A stretch of DNA of 64,000 nt from Microbispora rosea subsp. aerata. Its GTDB lineage: Bacteria > Actinomycetota > Actinomycetes > Streptosporangiales > Streptosporangiaceae. Both the position numbers and the translations under genes were made by a program. The stretch is from assembly GCF_014647835.1 (NCBI RefSeq), contig NZ_BMPY01000002.1, positions 124,001-188,000 of the forward strand. The letters are read 5' to 3'. The notes below the pieces were generated by a model. It worked only from the letters and a program-made list of their open reading frames with translations. It was not told the origin of the DNA and did no database searches. This document shows, piece by piece, positions 29,218-41,300 of the stretch (position 1 is the first letter of the stretch; each line of letters opens with the position of its first letter).

Positions 29218-29988
29218 TCAGCGGACCGGGTGACCGGCGGCGCGGAGCGTGTCCTTGACCTCGTGGATCTTGAGCTGGCCGAAGTGGAAGACCGAGGCGG
29301 CCAGCACGGCGTCCGCACCGGCGTCCACCGCGGGCGGGAAGTCCTCCAGCCGCCCGGCGCCGCCGGAGGCGATCAGGGGGACGCTCACCGCCGCCCGTAC
29401 GGCCCGCAGCATCTCCAGGTCGTATCCGGCCTTGGTGCCGTCGCCGTCCATCGAGTTGAGCAGGATCTCCCCGACGCCGAGCTCCTCGCCGCGCCTGGCC
29501 CACTCGACCGCGTCGATGCCGGTCCCGCGGCGGCCGCCGTGGGTGGTCACCTCGAACCCGGACGGCGTGGGCGGGCCGTCGACGACCCGGCGCGCGTCCA
29601 CCGACAGCACGATGCACTGTGACCCGAACCGGCGCGAGGCCTCGGTCAGCAGCTCCGGCCGGGCGATGGCGGCGGTGTTGATGCCGACCTTGTCGGCGCC
29701 GGCGCGCAGCAGCCGGTCCACATCCTCGACCGAGCGCACGCCTCCGCCGACGGTCAGCGGGATGAACACCTGCTCGGCCGTGCGGCGCACGACGTCGAGC
29801 ATGGTCTCGCGCTCACCCGAGGAGGCGGTGATGTCGAGGAAGGTCAGCTCGTCGGCCCCCTCGGCGTCGTAGCGCGCGGCCAGCTCGACGGGGTCGCCGG
29901 CGTCCCTGAGGTTCTCGAAGTTGACGCCCTTGACGACCCGGCCGGCGTCCACGTCCAGGCAGGGGATCACCCGCACCGCGACGGTCAT
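29218..29988 (-). CDS. hisF: Imidazole glycerol phosphate synthase subunit HisF
   Basis: A 256-residue TIM barrel that, with HisH, makes IGP and AICAR from PRFAR. Catalytic Asp residues lie in [15 protein letters not shown] (first strand) and [13 protein letters not shown]; the phosphate sites GGVRSVEDV and [10 protein letters not shown] are complete. The ATG overlaps the Rid gene stop as ATGA. Last gene of the his operon, followed by a bidirectional hairpin. Confidence 0.98.
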   Translation of the reverse strand: MTVAVRVIPCLDVDAGRVVKGVNFENLRDAGDPVELAARYDAEGADELTFLDITASSGERETMLDVVRRTAEQVFIPLTVGGGVRSVEDVDRLLRAGADKVGINTAAIARPELLTEASRRFGSQCIVLSVDARRVVDGPPTPSGFEVTTHGGRRGTGIDAVEWARRGEELGVGEILLNSMDGDGTKAGYDLEMLRAVRAAVSVPLIASGGAGRLEDFPPAVDAGADAVLAASVFHFGQLKIHEVKDTLRAAGHPVR

Positions 29989-30410
29989 CGCCCGGTCCCG
30001 TCGTTGCCACGTTCCATCGGCCGGTACGCCTCGACCTCGACCTCGACCAGCATGCGCTCGTCGACCAGCCCGGCGACCTGCACGCTCGTGCAGGCGGGCC
30101 GTACGTCGCCGAAGATCTCGCCGTGCGCCTTGCCGACGGCGTCGAAGTCGTCGGCGTTCACCACGTACAGGCGGGTGCGCACCACGTCGGCCCGGGTGGT
30201 GCCGGCCTTCTCGACGGCGTCCAGCGCGATGGAGAAGGCGGTGAGCGTCTGCTGGTAGGCGTCGCCCACGTGCTGGACCTCGCCGCCGACGGTGGCGGTG
30301 CAGCCGGACACGAGCACGTGCGGCCCGGCGACGACCGCGCGCGCGTAGCCGTACCGGTCCTCCCAGGGACCGCCGGAGGAGATCCGTCCTTCGGGCATCT
30401 GCGTGCTCAT
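29985..30410 (-). CDS. Rid (YjgF/YER057c/UK114) family protein
   Basis: A 141-residue Rid-fold protein. The substrate-binding Arg lies in [13 protein letters not shown] (about 103-115) and the family end motif [10 protein letters not shown] is present. RidA members hydrolyse reactive enamine/imine intermediates; this one is of a divergent type with a longer N-terminus, so activity is not certain. It overlaps priA and hisF by 4 bp each, so it is made in step with histidine enzymes. Its location suggests clearing a reactive product of the pathway or of PLP enzymes such as HisC. Confidence 0.9.
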   Translation of the reverse strand: MSTQMPEGRISSGGPWEDRYGYARAVVAGPHVLVSGCTATVGGEVQHVGDAYQQTLTAFSIALDAVEKAGTTRADVVRTRLYVVNADDFDAVGKAHGEIFGDVRPACTSVQVAGLVDERMLVEVEVEAYRPMERGNDGTGR

Positions 30411-31132
30411 GCGGACTTCACCGCCGCGAGCGCCTCTTCGAGCGTGAACGCCTGGGCGTACAGCGCCTTGCCCACGATGGCGCCCTCCACGCCCTCCGGC
30501 ACGAGCGTCGCGATCGCCCGCAGGTCGTCGAGCGAGGACACCCCGCCGCTGGCGATGACCGGGCGCTCGGTCCGCGCGCAGACCTGGCGCAGCAGGTCGA
30601 GGTTGGGACCGCGCAGCGTGCCGTCCTTGGTGACGTCGGTGACGACGTAGCGGGGGCAGCCCTCCGACTCCAGCCGGTCGAGCACCTCCCACAGGTCGCC
30701 GCCCTCCTTGGTCCACCCACGGGCGGCCAGCGTGGTGCCGCGCACGTCGAGCCCCACCGCGATGCGGTCGCCGTGCTCGGCGATCGCCCTGGCGCACCAC
30801 TCGGGGTTCTCCAGGGCGGCGGTGCCGATGTTCACCCGGCGGCAGCCGGTGCTCAGCGCGGCCTCCAGCGACTCGTCGTCGCGGATCCCCCCGGACAGCT
30901 CCACGTTCACGTCGAGCGCGCCGACGACCGAGGCGAGCAGCTCGCGGTTGCTCCCCCTGCCGAACGCCGCGTCGAGGTCGACCAGGTGGATCCACTCCGC
31001 GCCGGCCTTCTGCCAGGCCAGGGCGGCGGCGAGCGGATCCCCGTACGAGGTCTCCGTCCCCGCCTCGCCCTGCACGAGGCGGACGGCTTGGCCGTCGGCG
31101 ACGTCGACGGCTGGGAGCAATACGAGCGACAT
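30407..31132 (-). CDS. priA: Bifunctional HisA/TrpF isomerase PriA
   Basis: A 241-residue TIM barrel. The two catalytic Asp lie in [10 protein letters not shown] (near residue 9) and [14 protein letters not shown] (near 172); phosphate-binding GGIRDDES and SGGVSSLDD are intact. In many Actinobacteria this enzyme isomerises both ProFAR (His pathway) and PRA (Trp pathway). No trpF is in the window although trpA, trpB and trpC are, which fits the dual role; bifunctionality is inferred, not visible directly. ATG 31132 lies 4 bases after the stop of the small membrane gene. Confidence 0.94.
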   Translation of the reverse strand: MSLVLLPAVDVADGQAVRLVQGEAGTETSYGDPLAAALAWQKAGAEWIHLVDLDAAFGRGSNRELLASVVGALDVNVELSGGIRDDESLEAALSTGCRRVNIGTAALENPEWCARAIAEHGDRIAVGLDVRGTTLAARGWTKEGGDLWEVLDRLESEGCPRYVVTDVTKDGTLRGPNLDLLRQVCARTERPVIASGGVSSLDDLRAIATLVPEGVEGAIVGKALYAQAFTLEEALAAVKSA

Positions 31133-31136
31133 TTGG

Positions 31137-31499
31137 TCATGACCTCCGGTCGAAAACAATGGTGACGAACACCGGGAGCAGCAGGATCGAGCCGAGGAAC
31201 ACGCCCAGCCGGGCCATCCACGAGTCGAGCAGGATCCAGGCGAGCACCTGGACGAGGAACCACAGCACGGCCACGACGGCGTTCTCGTTCCGGCGGCGGC
31301 GGGCGAGATAGCCGCGCTGCCGGGCCACCCGCACCGGCCTGGGCCGCACGGCGGCGACGACCCCGGCGACGGGCCGCACGACCCGCTCGCGCATCTCGCG
31401 CCGTCTCGCGGCCCTCGCCTCACGCTCGGCCCGGGCCGCCGCGAGGCGTTCGCGCTCGGCCTCGCGCTCCGCCCTCCGGCGGGCCCGTTCCTTGCTCAT
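31137..31499 (-). CDS. Small membrane protein with highly charged N-terminus, in the his operon
   Basis: A 120-residue protein. Residues 1-50 are an Arg/Glu/Ala-rich helix ([16 protein letters not shown]), likely coiled coil or RNA/phospholipid-binding, followed by two hydrophobic segments near 74-92 ([18 protein letters not shown]) and 97-115 ([18 protein letters not shown]). Function unknown. It lies between hisH and priA on the same strand, ending 4 bases before priA, with 125 bases separating it from the hisH stop. Seen in the same position in relatives as a hypothetical protein, to my recollection. Confidence 0.75.
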   Translation of the reverse strand: MSKERARRRAEREAERERLAAARAEREARAARRREMRERVVRPVAGVVAAVRPRPVRVARQRGYLARRRRNENAVVAVLWFLVQVLAWILLDSWMARLGVFLGSILLLPVFVTIVFDRRS

Positions 31500-31624
31500 C
31501 GGGCCTCCCGCCCAGTCCGGTCACGCCGCTCGGCTCCGGTCACGGCCCGGCCGGCGCCCACGGACACAAACGCCGCACCACCAGTGTCGCACCGCTGTTG
31601 TGAGATTACGCCCGCCGAACACGC

Positions 31625-32266
31625 TCACAACGTGCTCAGCCAGTTGGACAGCAGCACGGCCCCGGCGTCCCCGGACTTCTCCGGATGGAACTGGGTGGCC
31701 ATGAGGGGGCCGTTCTCGACGGCGGCCACGAACGGCACGCCGTGCTCGGCCCAGGTGACCAGCGGAGCGCGGAAGCCCTCGCCGGCCCGCAGCCGCCACT
31801 CGCGCACGCCGTAGGAGTGGACGAAGTAGAAGCGCGTCCCCTCCTCCAGGCCCCGGAACAGCACGCTGCCCTCGGGCGCGGTCACGGTGTTCCACCCCAT
31901 GTGGGGCAGCACGGGCGCGTCGAGCCGCTCGACCGTGCCGGGCCACTCGCCGCAGCCCTCCGTGTGGACACCGTGCTCGACGCCCTTCTCGAACAGGATC
32001 TGCATGCCGACGCAGATCCCGAGCACCGGCCGCCCGCCGGCCAGGCGGCGGCCGACGACCTGGTCGCCGCGCACGCTCTTGAGCCCCTCCATGCACGCGG
32101 AGAACGCCCCGACGCCGGGGACGACGAGCCCGTCCGCGTCGAGGGCCGCGTCGAAGTCGGCCGTGACGGTGACGTCCGCCCCCACCCGGGCCAGCGCCCG
32201 CTCGGCCGAGCGGAGGTTGCCCGAGCCGTAGTCCAGCACGACCACCCGCTTGCCTACTGCCACCAC
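31625..32266 (-). CDS. hisH: Imidazole glycerol phosphate synthase subunit HisH
   Basis: A 213-residue class-I glutamine amidotransferase supplying ammonia to HisF. The nucleophile is Cys85 in VLGICVGMQ and the His-Glu pair lies in QFHPEKSG near the end. The start is one of two adjacent GTG codons (32266 or 32263) and overlaps the end of a 50-residue membrane ORF by 13 bases, in another frame. Length and motifs are normal. Confidence 0.97.
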   Translation of the reverse strand: MVAVGKRVVVLDYGSGNLRSAERALARVGADVTVTADFDAALDADGLVVPGVGAFSACMEGLKSVRGDQVVGRRLAGGRPVLGICVGMQILFEKGVEHGVHTEGCGEWPGTVERLDAPVLPHMGWNTVTAPEGSVLFRGLEEGTRFYFVHSYGVREWRLRAGEGFRAPLVTWAEHGVPFVAAVENGPLMATQFHPEKSGDAGAVLLSNWLSTL

Positions 32267-32405
32267 ATCACCCCCGCGGTGATCGCCATGACCGCCCCGA
32301 CGCCCGCCAGCACCGCCAGCGGCTTGAGACCCTGGCGTATGCCCGAGATGACCCCGCCGATCAGGAAGAGCCCAATGAAGATCATCCCACCGGACGCGAG
32401 GGTCA

Positions 32406-32406
<1 letters not shown>
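32254..32406 (-). CDS. 50-residue membrane protein between hisB and hisH
   Basis: An ATG ORF starting on the last base of the hisB stop (TGATG) and running to a TAG inside the hisH start. The product is almost wholly hydrophobic: [17 protein letters not shown], a short RQGLKP turn, then [20 protein letters not shown], ending WWQ. That gives two helices in a hairpin. It fills the gap between hisB and hisH exactly and overlaps both, the layout of a real gene in a compact operon. Function unknown; conserved small proteins in this slot are known in actinobacterial his operons, from memory. Confidence 0.75.
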
Positions 32407-35388
<2,982 letters not shown>

Positions 35389-35394
35389 CGTCCC

Positions 35395-35400
35395 AGTCTA
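35395..35400 (-). promoter_or_regulatory. -10 element TAGACT of the leaderless his operon promoter
   Basis: On the minus strand TAGACT is followed by 6 bases and then the hisD GTG. No Shine-Dalgarno is present. This places the his operon transcript start at the hisD initiation codon. Confidence 0.65.
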
Positions 35401-35577
35401 CGGATGACCAGGGACGGATCCGCGTGTGTCCAGCATTCGGGACAGCGGTGTCATCGGCGCGCGCACCCGCCGGGAGCTGGGAATCTTCGCCGCCGCCCGC
35501 TTCTACGGTTGAAATCTTGACAGTTTCGCGGGCATCGATCCACACTCTCGGGCACCATCGGTCATATTCGGTCATTG

Positions 35578-36351
35578 GTGGATCACTTGCTTCCGGCACA
35601 GCGTCATCAGCGGATCATCGAGACCCTCGGGCGCAAGGGGACCGTGCGCACCGAGGACTTGGCCGCGCTGCTCGGCGTCTCCCAAGAGACCGTCCGGCGC
35701 GACCTGGCGCTCCTGGAGCGCCGCGCGCTGCTCGTCCGCGTGCACGGCGGGGCGACCTCGGCGCCGTCCGGCACCGGCGAGGAGCAGTCCTACCTGGAGC
35801 GCTCGACGAGCCGGTCGGAGGCGAAGGCCGTGATCGGCCAGCTCGCGGCGCGGCTCCTGCGGCCGGGCCAGACCGTGATCATCGACGCCGGCACCACCGC
35901 CGTGCACGTCGCCAGGGCCGTCCCCCCGTCCTTCCGCGGGATGGTCGCCACCTGCTCGCTGCTGGTGGCGGCCGAGCTGGCGGGCCGTCCCGGCGTCGAG
36001 GTGCTGGTCTCCGGCGGGCGCGTACGGCAGGGCGACCTGGCCGTCTCCAACGCCCACACACTGGCGTTCTTCCAGGACCTGCGCGCCGACGTGGCGTTCC
36101 TCGGCTCGGGCGGGGTGGACGCCGAGGCGGGGGTCACCGACTACTTCCTGGACGAGGTCGCGACCAAGCGCGTGGTCCTCGCGCACACCGCGCGGACGTA
36201 CGTGCTCGCCGACAGTTCCAAGCACGGCAGGGTCGCCCCCCACCGTGTGTGCGCCCTGGACGACTTGTCCGGCCTCATCACCGACGAGGACCCCCCTCCC
36301 CCGCTGGCCTCCGCCCTGGTCAAGGCGGGCACGGAGGTGATCGGCCCATAA
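35578..36351 (+). CDS. DeoR/GlpR family transcriptional regulator
   Basis: A 257-residue repressor. The DeoR helix-turn-helix is at about 15-55 (RIIETLGRKGTVRTEDLAA then VSQETVRRDLALLERR) and the sugar-phosphate sensor domain follows, with AGTTAVHVAR, the SGGRVRQGD loop and the end region YVLADSSKHG. Effectors in the family are phosphorylated sugars. Start is GTG 35578 or the TTG just before it; neither has a Shine-Dalgarno. A possible -35 (TTGACA, 35517-35522) lies upstream. There is no sugar gene next to it, so its target is not evident. Confidence 0.9.
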   Translation: MDHLLPAQRHQRIIETLGRKGTVRTEDLAALLGVSQETVRRDLALLERRALLVRVHGGATSAPSGTGEEQSYLERSTSRSEAKAVIGQLAARLLRPGQTVIIDAGTTAVHVARAVPPSFRGMVATCSLLVAAELAGRPGVEVLVSGGRVRQGDLAVSNAHTLAFFQDLRADVAFLGSGGVDAEAGVTDYFLDEVATKRVVLAHTARTYVLADSSKHGRVAPHRVCALDDLSGLITDEDPPPPLASALVKAGTEVIGP

Positions 36352-36773
36352 GCCCGGCCCGGCCGCCGGGCCCGGACCGTCTCGCCTCGCCCGCACGGCC
36401 GGGAAACGATCCGCGACCCGATCACGGCCGCCTCCGGCTCCGGTCTTCCCGCGCCGGCCGGGAGGCGATCCGCGTCCCGGCCCTTCATACCGGGCCGTGC
36501 TCGCGATCGGCCGGGGCACCTCGGGTGCGAAGGCGGGCGGCGACGGCGTCCCGCCGCACCGGCCGAGACGCCCGTCCGCCCCGCGTGCCCGCCGGGCGGG
36601 GCGGGCCGAGCAGGGCCCCGGGCTGCCCGATGTCTCGCGTCCGGGCGCCGTGGATCATGATTACGGTGGTCTATGGCTCACTTCCGCCGGACCGCCCTGT
36701 CCGTCCTCGTTTCATCCGGTGCGCTCGCCGGCCGCGGGCGTGTCGTCGCCGGCCGCGATGCGAGGAGCGGCGC
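36352..36773 (+). other. Intergenic region with a 25-bp imperfect direct repeat
   Basis: No supported gene. Two copies of a 25-base sequence beginning CGGCCGGGA and ending CCG (36396-36420 and 36455-36479) match at 22 positions, 59 bases apart. Several GC-rich dyads near 36360-36385 could end the DeoR transcript. Confidence 0.4.
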
Positions 36774-37547
36774 GTGAGCGAGTGGCCGCAGGCGCTCGGC
36801 AGGTCGCCGGCGCGGCTGATCGTCCTGACGTTCGCCCTGTCCGTGCCCTTCTGGCTGGCCGGGTCCGTGCTCGGCCGCCTGTCGCAGAACCTGCCCGTGA
36901 GCGCGCTGATGGCCTGCTGCCCCGTGCTCGCGGCGATGACGCTCGTCCGCCGCGAGGGGCGCGGAGCCGTGGCACGGCTGCTGCGGCGCGTCGCCGACTG
37001 GCGCGCCGCGCCTCATCCCGGCTGGTATGCGCTCGCGCTCGTGCTGCCGTTGGGTGTGATGGCCGCCTCATACGCCGTGATGGTCCTCCTGGGCCGGTCA
37101 CTGCCCGAGCCGCGAATCGCGCCGATCGAGGTTCCGCCGCTGTTCGCCGTGTTCCTCCTCGCCGCCGCCTGCGAGGAGGCGGGATGGACCGCGTACGCCA
37201 CCGACCCGCTGCGCGCCCGCCGGAGCGTTCCGGTCACCGGTCTCATCCTGGGGGCGACCTGGGCGGTGTGGCACCTCGTCCCCTACGCGCAGGCCGGCCA
37301 CGCCCCGTCGTGGATAGCGGGCCAGTGCCTGTTCACGGTGGCGCTGCGGGTCGTCATCGTCTGGGTGTACGAGCGCGGCGCGAGCGTGCTCGCCGCGGTT
37401 GTCTGCCACGCCTCCTCCAACGTCGGCTGGTCCCTGTTCCCCGGCCACGGATCGCACTACGACCCGGCCGTCGCGGGCGGTGTCGCCACCGCCGTGGCAC
37501 TGCTCCTGCTCGCCGCCCGCCGCGGGCCGTCGCGGCCGCGGCCCTGA
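36774..37547 (+). CDS. CPBP family intramembrane metalloprotease (Rce1/CAAX-like)
   Basis: A 257-residue polytopic protein with about seven helices. The three CPBP motifs are present: CEEAGWTAYA (EE motif, about 138-147), ATWAVWHL (His, about 166-173) and CHASSNVGW (HxxxN, about 212-220). In bacteria such proteins process or protect against peptides, or act in signalling; the substrate here is unknown. GTG 36774 follows GAGGAG at 6 bases and is preferred over any of the longer upstream openings. Confidence 0.88.
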   Translation: MSEWPQALGRSPARLIVLTFALSVPFWLAGSVLGRLSQNLPVSALMACCPVLAAMTLVRREGRGAVARLLRRVADWRAAPHPGWYALALVLPLGVMAASYAVMVLLGRSLPEPRIAPIEVPPLFAVFLLAAACEEAGWTAYATDPLRARRSVPVTGLILGATWAVWHLVPYAQAGHAPSWIAGQCLFTVALRVVIVWVYERGASVLAAVVCHASSNVGWSLFPGHGSHYDPAVAGGVATAVALLLLAARRGPSRPRP

Positions 37548-37772
37548 GACGAGCCGGCGGGGGCGTCCCGGCCGGCACGAGGGCGAATCCGGGCTGGATG
37601 AGCGGCCCCTCGGCCCGCGCATCGCGGCGAGGACACCGCCGCCGAGCTGGACCAGGAAGAACGCGGCGCCGACCGGGTCCCGTGCGCCCACGCGAGCAGC
37701 CGCCAGGCCAGCAGGGGCTGTTTCGCCCCACATCTGGTGGTCATGAGGACCGGTGCACCGCGCGGCCGGCGG

Positions 37773-37778
37773 GACAAT
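37773..37778 (+). promoter_or_regulatory. -10-like GACAAT before the ArsC-like gene
   Basis: GACAAT lies 7 bases before the ATG at 37786; no Shine-Dalgarno is seen. Close to the TANNNT consensus at the leaderless spacing. Confidence 0.4.
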
Positions 37779-37785
37779 GGGCCGC

Positions 37786-38142
37786 ATGGAGATCTGGATC
37801 AACCCGGCCTGCTCGAAATGCCGGTCGGCCCTGTCCCTGCTGGACGCCGAGGGCGCCGGCTACACGATCCGGCACTACCTGGAAGACCCGCCGAGCGCGG
37901 CGGAGCTCACGGAGGTGCTCGGCCGCCTCGGGCTGGAGCCCTGGGACATCACCCGGCTCGGCGAGCCCGTCGCGGCCGAGCTGGGCATGGAGTCGTGGGC
38001 GCGGGACGACGCGTCCCGCGCGCGGTGGATCGAGGCCCTGGCCGCCCATCCGATCCTGATCCAGCGGCCGATCATCACCGCCGACGACGGCACCGCCGTA
38101 GTGGGCCGTTCTCCCGAGGCCGTGCGCTCCGTCCTGCCCTGA
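37786..38142 (+). CDS. ArsC/Spx-like thioredoxin-fold reductase
   Basis: A 118-residue arsenate-reductase-family protein. The N-terminal INPACSKCRSAL gives the nucleophile Cys9 and a second Cys12; canonical ArsC has the CSKS form and so uses glutathione/glutaredoxin, while CxxC here suggests self-contained redox chemistry with mycothiol or thioredoxin. The RP-II motif (QRPIITADDGTAVVGR) at the end is the family anion-binding site. No ars genes are nearby. It could be an arsenate reductase or a general thiol protein. Confidence 0.85.
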   Translation: MEIWINPACSKCRSALSLLDAEGAGYTIRHYLEDPPSAAELTEVLGRLGLEPWDITRLGEPVAAELGMESWARDDASRARWIEALAAHPILIQRPIITADDGTAVVGRSPEAVRSVLP

Positions 38143-38350
38143 CAGCCTCCCCTGATGTCCTGCCCCGACGTCCCGCACGGCGGCTGCTCCGGCGGCCTGC
38201 CCCGGCGAGTCGCGCGGCCGGCGTGACGGCGCGGGGCGGTGCACGCGGGCGCGGGCGGACCATAGCCCGCCGCCGCTTCGGGCATGTACGTTCGCCCTGT
38301 GCTTGTACGGCAATCCGCGCGCCACTGACGCCGAAGGGGCCTGAGCTCAC

Positions 38351-39241
38351 ATGACGACGACGCACACCGTGCAGACCGCCGGAGCCACCATCGTGTACGA
38401 CGTGGACGGCCCGCCGCCGGCCGCCGGGGGCCGCCCGCCGCTGTTCATGGTCGGCCAGCACATGGACGCGGCCGGTTTTCACGCGCTGGCCTCGTACTTC
38501 CCCGACCGCACCGTGGTCAGGTACGACCCGCGCGGCCGGGGCCGCAGCACCAGTGCGGACGGCCGGGCCGACAGCTCGCCCGAGGTCCAGGCGGGCGACG
38601 TGCACGCCGTCATCGAGGCGCTCGGCGCCGGCCCGGTCGAGATGTTCGCCAGCGGCGGCGGCGCGATCACCGCGCTCGCGCTCGTGGCGGCCCACCCGGG
38701 CGACGTGACCACCCTGGTGGCGCACGAGCCGCCGCTCATGGGCCTGCTTCCCGACGCCGAGGCGGCCCGGCGCGCCTTCCTCGGATGCATGCAGGCGTAC
38801 GAGGCCAAGGGGTTCGGCTGGGGCATGGCCGCCTTCCTCACGATGACGAGGTGGCGGGGTGAGTTCACCGACGCCTACTTCGCCCTGCCCCCGGCGGACC
38901 CCGCCCGGTTCGGACTGCCCGCCGAGGACGACGGCTCCCGTGACGACCCGCTGCTGTCCGACCGGTCCACGGGCGCCGACAGCTTCCGCCCCGACGTCGG
39001 CGCGCTCGCCGCGGCGCCGACGCGTGTCGTGATCGCGATGGGCGAGGAGTCGCGCGATCTCCTCACCGGGCGCACGGCGGTGGCCACCGCCGAGTTGCTC
39101 GGCCGGGAGGTGACCGTGTTCCCCAGTCATCACCGGGGTTTCCTCGACGGCGCGGGACGGCCCGGGGACTTCGCCCGCGCGCTGCGCGAGGTGCTCGACG
39201 ACCGCGCCCGGGAGTCCTCCGGCGCACCGCGGCCATCCTGA
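38351..39241 (+). CDS. Alpha/beta hydrolase
   Basis: A 296-residue hydrolase. The nucleophile elbow reads FASGGGAITA, with Phe in place of the first Gly of GxSxG (Ser about residue 99). The acid is probably in the VVIAMGEESRDLL region, and the His in PSHHRGFLDG (about 260). Oxyanion side begins at MVGQHM. Substrate unknown. The ATG is preceded by AAGGGG at long spacing. Confidence 0.85.
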   Translation: MTTTHTVQTAGATIVYDVDGPPPAAGGRPPLFMVGQHMDAAGFHALASYFPDRTVVRYDPRGRGRSTSADGRADSSPEVQAGDVHAVIEALGAGPVEMFASGGGAITALALVAAHPGDVTTLVAHEPPLMGLLPDAEAARRAFLGCMQAYEAKGFGWGMAAFLTMTRWRGEFTDAYFALPPADPARFGLPAEDDGSRDDPLLSDRSTGADSFRPDVGALAAAPTRVVIAMGEESRDLLTGRTAVATAELLGREVTVFPSHHRGFLDGAGRPGDFARALREVLDDRARESSGAPRPS

Positions 39242-39273
39242 TCGGCCATCCCGATCGCACGGCGAGGCACCAC

Positions 39274-39279
39274 TAGGCT
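39274..39279 (+). promoter_or_regulatory. -10 element TAGGCT of a leaderless start
   Basis: TAGGCT lies 7 bases before the GTG at 39287 with no Shine-Dalgarno; the same hexamer precedes the TIGR03085 gene. Confidence 0.65.
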
Positions 39280-39286
39280 TGCCGTC

Positions 39287-39784
39287 GTGAGCAGGACCAA
39301 GAGCAAGGGCGGCCAGGGCACTCCGGCGACGGTCGCCCTCACCCAGGCGAAGGCGGAGTTCACCCTCCACCCCTACGACCACGACCCGAACGCCCAGGCG
39401 TACGGCGAGGAGGCGGCCGACGCGCTCGGCGTGCCGTACGAGCGGATCTTCAAGACGCTGGTGGCGGAGACCGAGGCGGGCCTGGCGGTCGCGGTCGTGC
39501 CGGTGGCGGGCAGGCTCGACCTCAAGGCGTTCGCCGCCGCGCTGAAGGGCAAGCGGGCGGCGATGGCCGACGCGGCCAAGGTGGAGCGGGTCACCGGCTA
39601 CGTGGTCGGCGGCATCAGCCCGCTCGGGCAGCGCAAGCGGCTGCCGACCGTGGTGGACGAGTCGGCGCTCGGCTTCGAGACGATCTTCTTCTCCGCCGGG
39701 AGGCGGGGCCTGCAGATCGAGACGGCGCCGGACAACCTCATCAAGCTCACCCAGGCGGTGACCGCCCCCATCGCGAAGCTCTGA
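39287..39784 (+). CDS. ybaK: Cys-tRNA(Pro) deacylase YbaK/EbsC
   Basis: A 165-residue INS-like trans-editing protein that removes Cys from mischarged tRNA-Pro. The HPYDHDPNAQAYGEEAADALG start, the conserved catalytic Lys in RIFKTLVAE and the GGISPLGQRKRLPTVVDE loop are typical of YbaK. Starts with GTG from a leaderless promoter. No proS neighbour is needed for this function. Confidence 0.94.
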   Translation: MSRTKSKGGQGTPATVALTQAKAEFTLHPYDHDPNAQAYGEEAADALGVPYERIFKTLVAETEAGLAVAVVPVAGRLDLKAFAAALKGKRAAMADAAKVERVTGYVVGGISPLGQRKRLPTVVDESALGFETIFFSAGRRGLQIETAPDNLIKLTQAVTAPIAKL

Positions 39785-39861
39785 GGCTGTCGACTGTTGC
39801 CATCGCCCGTACGGCTCGCCGCCCGTAAGACTGTCCGGGAACCGCACCGAACGGGGGAGAT

Positions 39862-41256
39862 GTGAACGAGCTGGTCGACCTCACCGCGACGGAGATGGCC
39901 GCGCTGCTGCGGGCGCGCGAGGTGAGCGCGGTCGAGCTGACCGAGGCGTGCCTGCGGCGCGTCGAGGAGACGAACCCGCGGGTCAACGCCGTCGTGACGC
40001 TGACCGCCGAGCGGGCGCTCGACCAGGCCGCCCGCGCCGACGAGGACCTGCGGCGCGGCCTGGTGCGCGGCCCGCTGCACGGCATCCCGGTCGCCCACAA
40101 GGACCTCGCCGACACCGCGGGCGTGCGGACCACGTACGGCTCGCGGGCGTTCGCCGACCACGTCCCGGCCGAGGACGACCCGCTCGTGCGGCGCATCCGC
40201 GAGGCGGGCGGGATCGCGCTGGGCAAGACGAACACCCCGGAGTTCGGCACCGGCTCGCACACGGTCAACGAGGTGTTCGGGGCGACGCGCAACCCGTACG
40301 ACCTGTCGAAGAGCGCGGGCGGCAGCAGCGGCGGCGCGGCGGCGGCGCTGGCGTGCCGGATGGTGCCGCTCGCCGACGGCTCCGACATGGGCGGGTCGCT
40401 GCGCAATCCCGCGTCGTTCTGCAACGTGGCGGGCCTGCGGCCCACCCCGGGGCGGGTGCCGGCGAAGTCGGCGACGGCGGCCTGGTTCACGCTCAGCGTG
40501 GCGGGGCCGATGGCGCGCACCACGGGCGACCTGGCGCTGTTCATGTCGGCCATCGCCGGGTTCGACCCGGTCTCGCCGTTCTCGATCCGCGAGGACGGCT
40601 CGGTCTTCGCGGGGTCCCTCGACATGGACCTGGCCGGGGTCCGCGTCGCCTTCAGCCCCGACCTCGGCGGCCTCCCGGTCGACCCCCGCACGGCCGAGGC
40701 GACGGCGCGGGCGGCCGGGACGCTGGCCGCGCTGGGCGCCGAGGTCGAGCAGGTGGACCTGGACCTGTCCGACGCCGAGGAGGCGTTCCGCGTCTACCGG
40801 TCGTGGTTCTACGCGCTCAGCTTCGGCGACCTGCCCGAGGTGGGCCCCAACGTGGCCTGGAACGTGGAGCAGGGGCGGAAGGTCACCGGGGCCGACCTCG
40901 CCCGGGCCGAGCGGCTGCGCACCGGGCTGTTCCACCGCATGCGCGAGTTCTTCGGCCGCCACGACTTCCTGGTGGCGCCCGTCAGCCAGGTGCCGCCGTT
41001 CCCGGTCGAGCAGCCGTACGTCACGGAGGTGGCCGGGGTGGAGATGCCCGACTACCTGGCCTGGATGCGGTCGTGCTACTGGATCAGCGTGCTGCACGCG
41101 CCCGCGATGTCGGTGCCGTGCGGCTTCACCTCCGACGGCCTCCCGGTCGGCCTGCAGATCGTGGGCAGGCCGTGGGCCGACATGGACGTCCTGCGCCTCG
41201 GGCACGCCTTCGAGCAGGCGACCGGCTTCTGGCGCACCAAGCCCCCGCTCTCCTGA
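39862..41256 (+). CDS. Amidase, amidase-signature family
   Basis: A 464-residue AS-family hydrolase. The Ser-cisSer-Lys triad is evident: Lys in VAHKDLADTAG (about residue 78), cis-Ser in SAGGSSGGAAAAL and the nucleophile Ser in DGSDMGGSLRNPASF. The C-terminal LPVGLQIVGRPWADMDVL is typical. It is not GatA: no gatB/gatC nearby and the tail is different. The physiological amide is unknown. GTG start with GGGGGAG upstream. The 77-base gap to ybaK may hold its own promoter. Confidence 0.92.
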   Translation: MNELVDLTATEMAALLRAREVSAVELTEACLRRVEETNPRVNAVVTLTAERALDQAARADEDLRRGLVRGPLHGIPVAHKDLADTAGVRTTYGSRAFADHVPAEDDPLVRRIREAGGIALGKTNTPEFGTGSHTVNEVFGATRNPYDLSKSAGGSSGGAAAALACRMVPLADGSDMGGSLRNPASFCNVAGLRPTPGRVPAKSATAAWFTLSVAGPMARTTGDLALFMSAIAGFDPVSPFSIREDGSVFAGSLDMDLAGVRVAFSPDLGGLPVDPRTAEATARAAGTLAALGAEVEQVDLDLSDAEEAFRVYRSWFYALSFGDLPEVGPNVAWNVEQGRKVTGADLARAERLRTGLFHRMREFFGRHDFLVAPVSQVPPFPVEQPYVTEVAGVEMPDYLAWMRSCYWISVLHAPAMSVPCGFTSDGLPVGLQIVGRPWADMDVLRLGHAFEQATGFWRTKPPLS

Positions 41257-41265
41257 GAGCACGTC

Positions 41266-41284
41266 CGGTGCCCCACCGGCACCG
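41266..41284. terminator. Short hairpin between convergent amidase and ArsR-type genes
   Basis: CGGTGCC (41266-41272) pairs with GGCACCG (41278-41284) around 5 bases. Located 10-17 bases from both stops. Modest strength. Confidence 0.45.
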
Positions 41285-41300
41285 CTCGCCCGGCGACGCC

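Noticed and set aside
39862-41256. Amidase considered as GatA
   Set aside because: No gatB/gatC nearby and the C-terminal region differs; a general amidase is safer.
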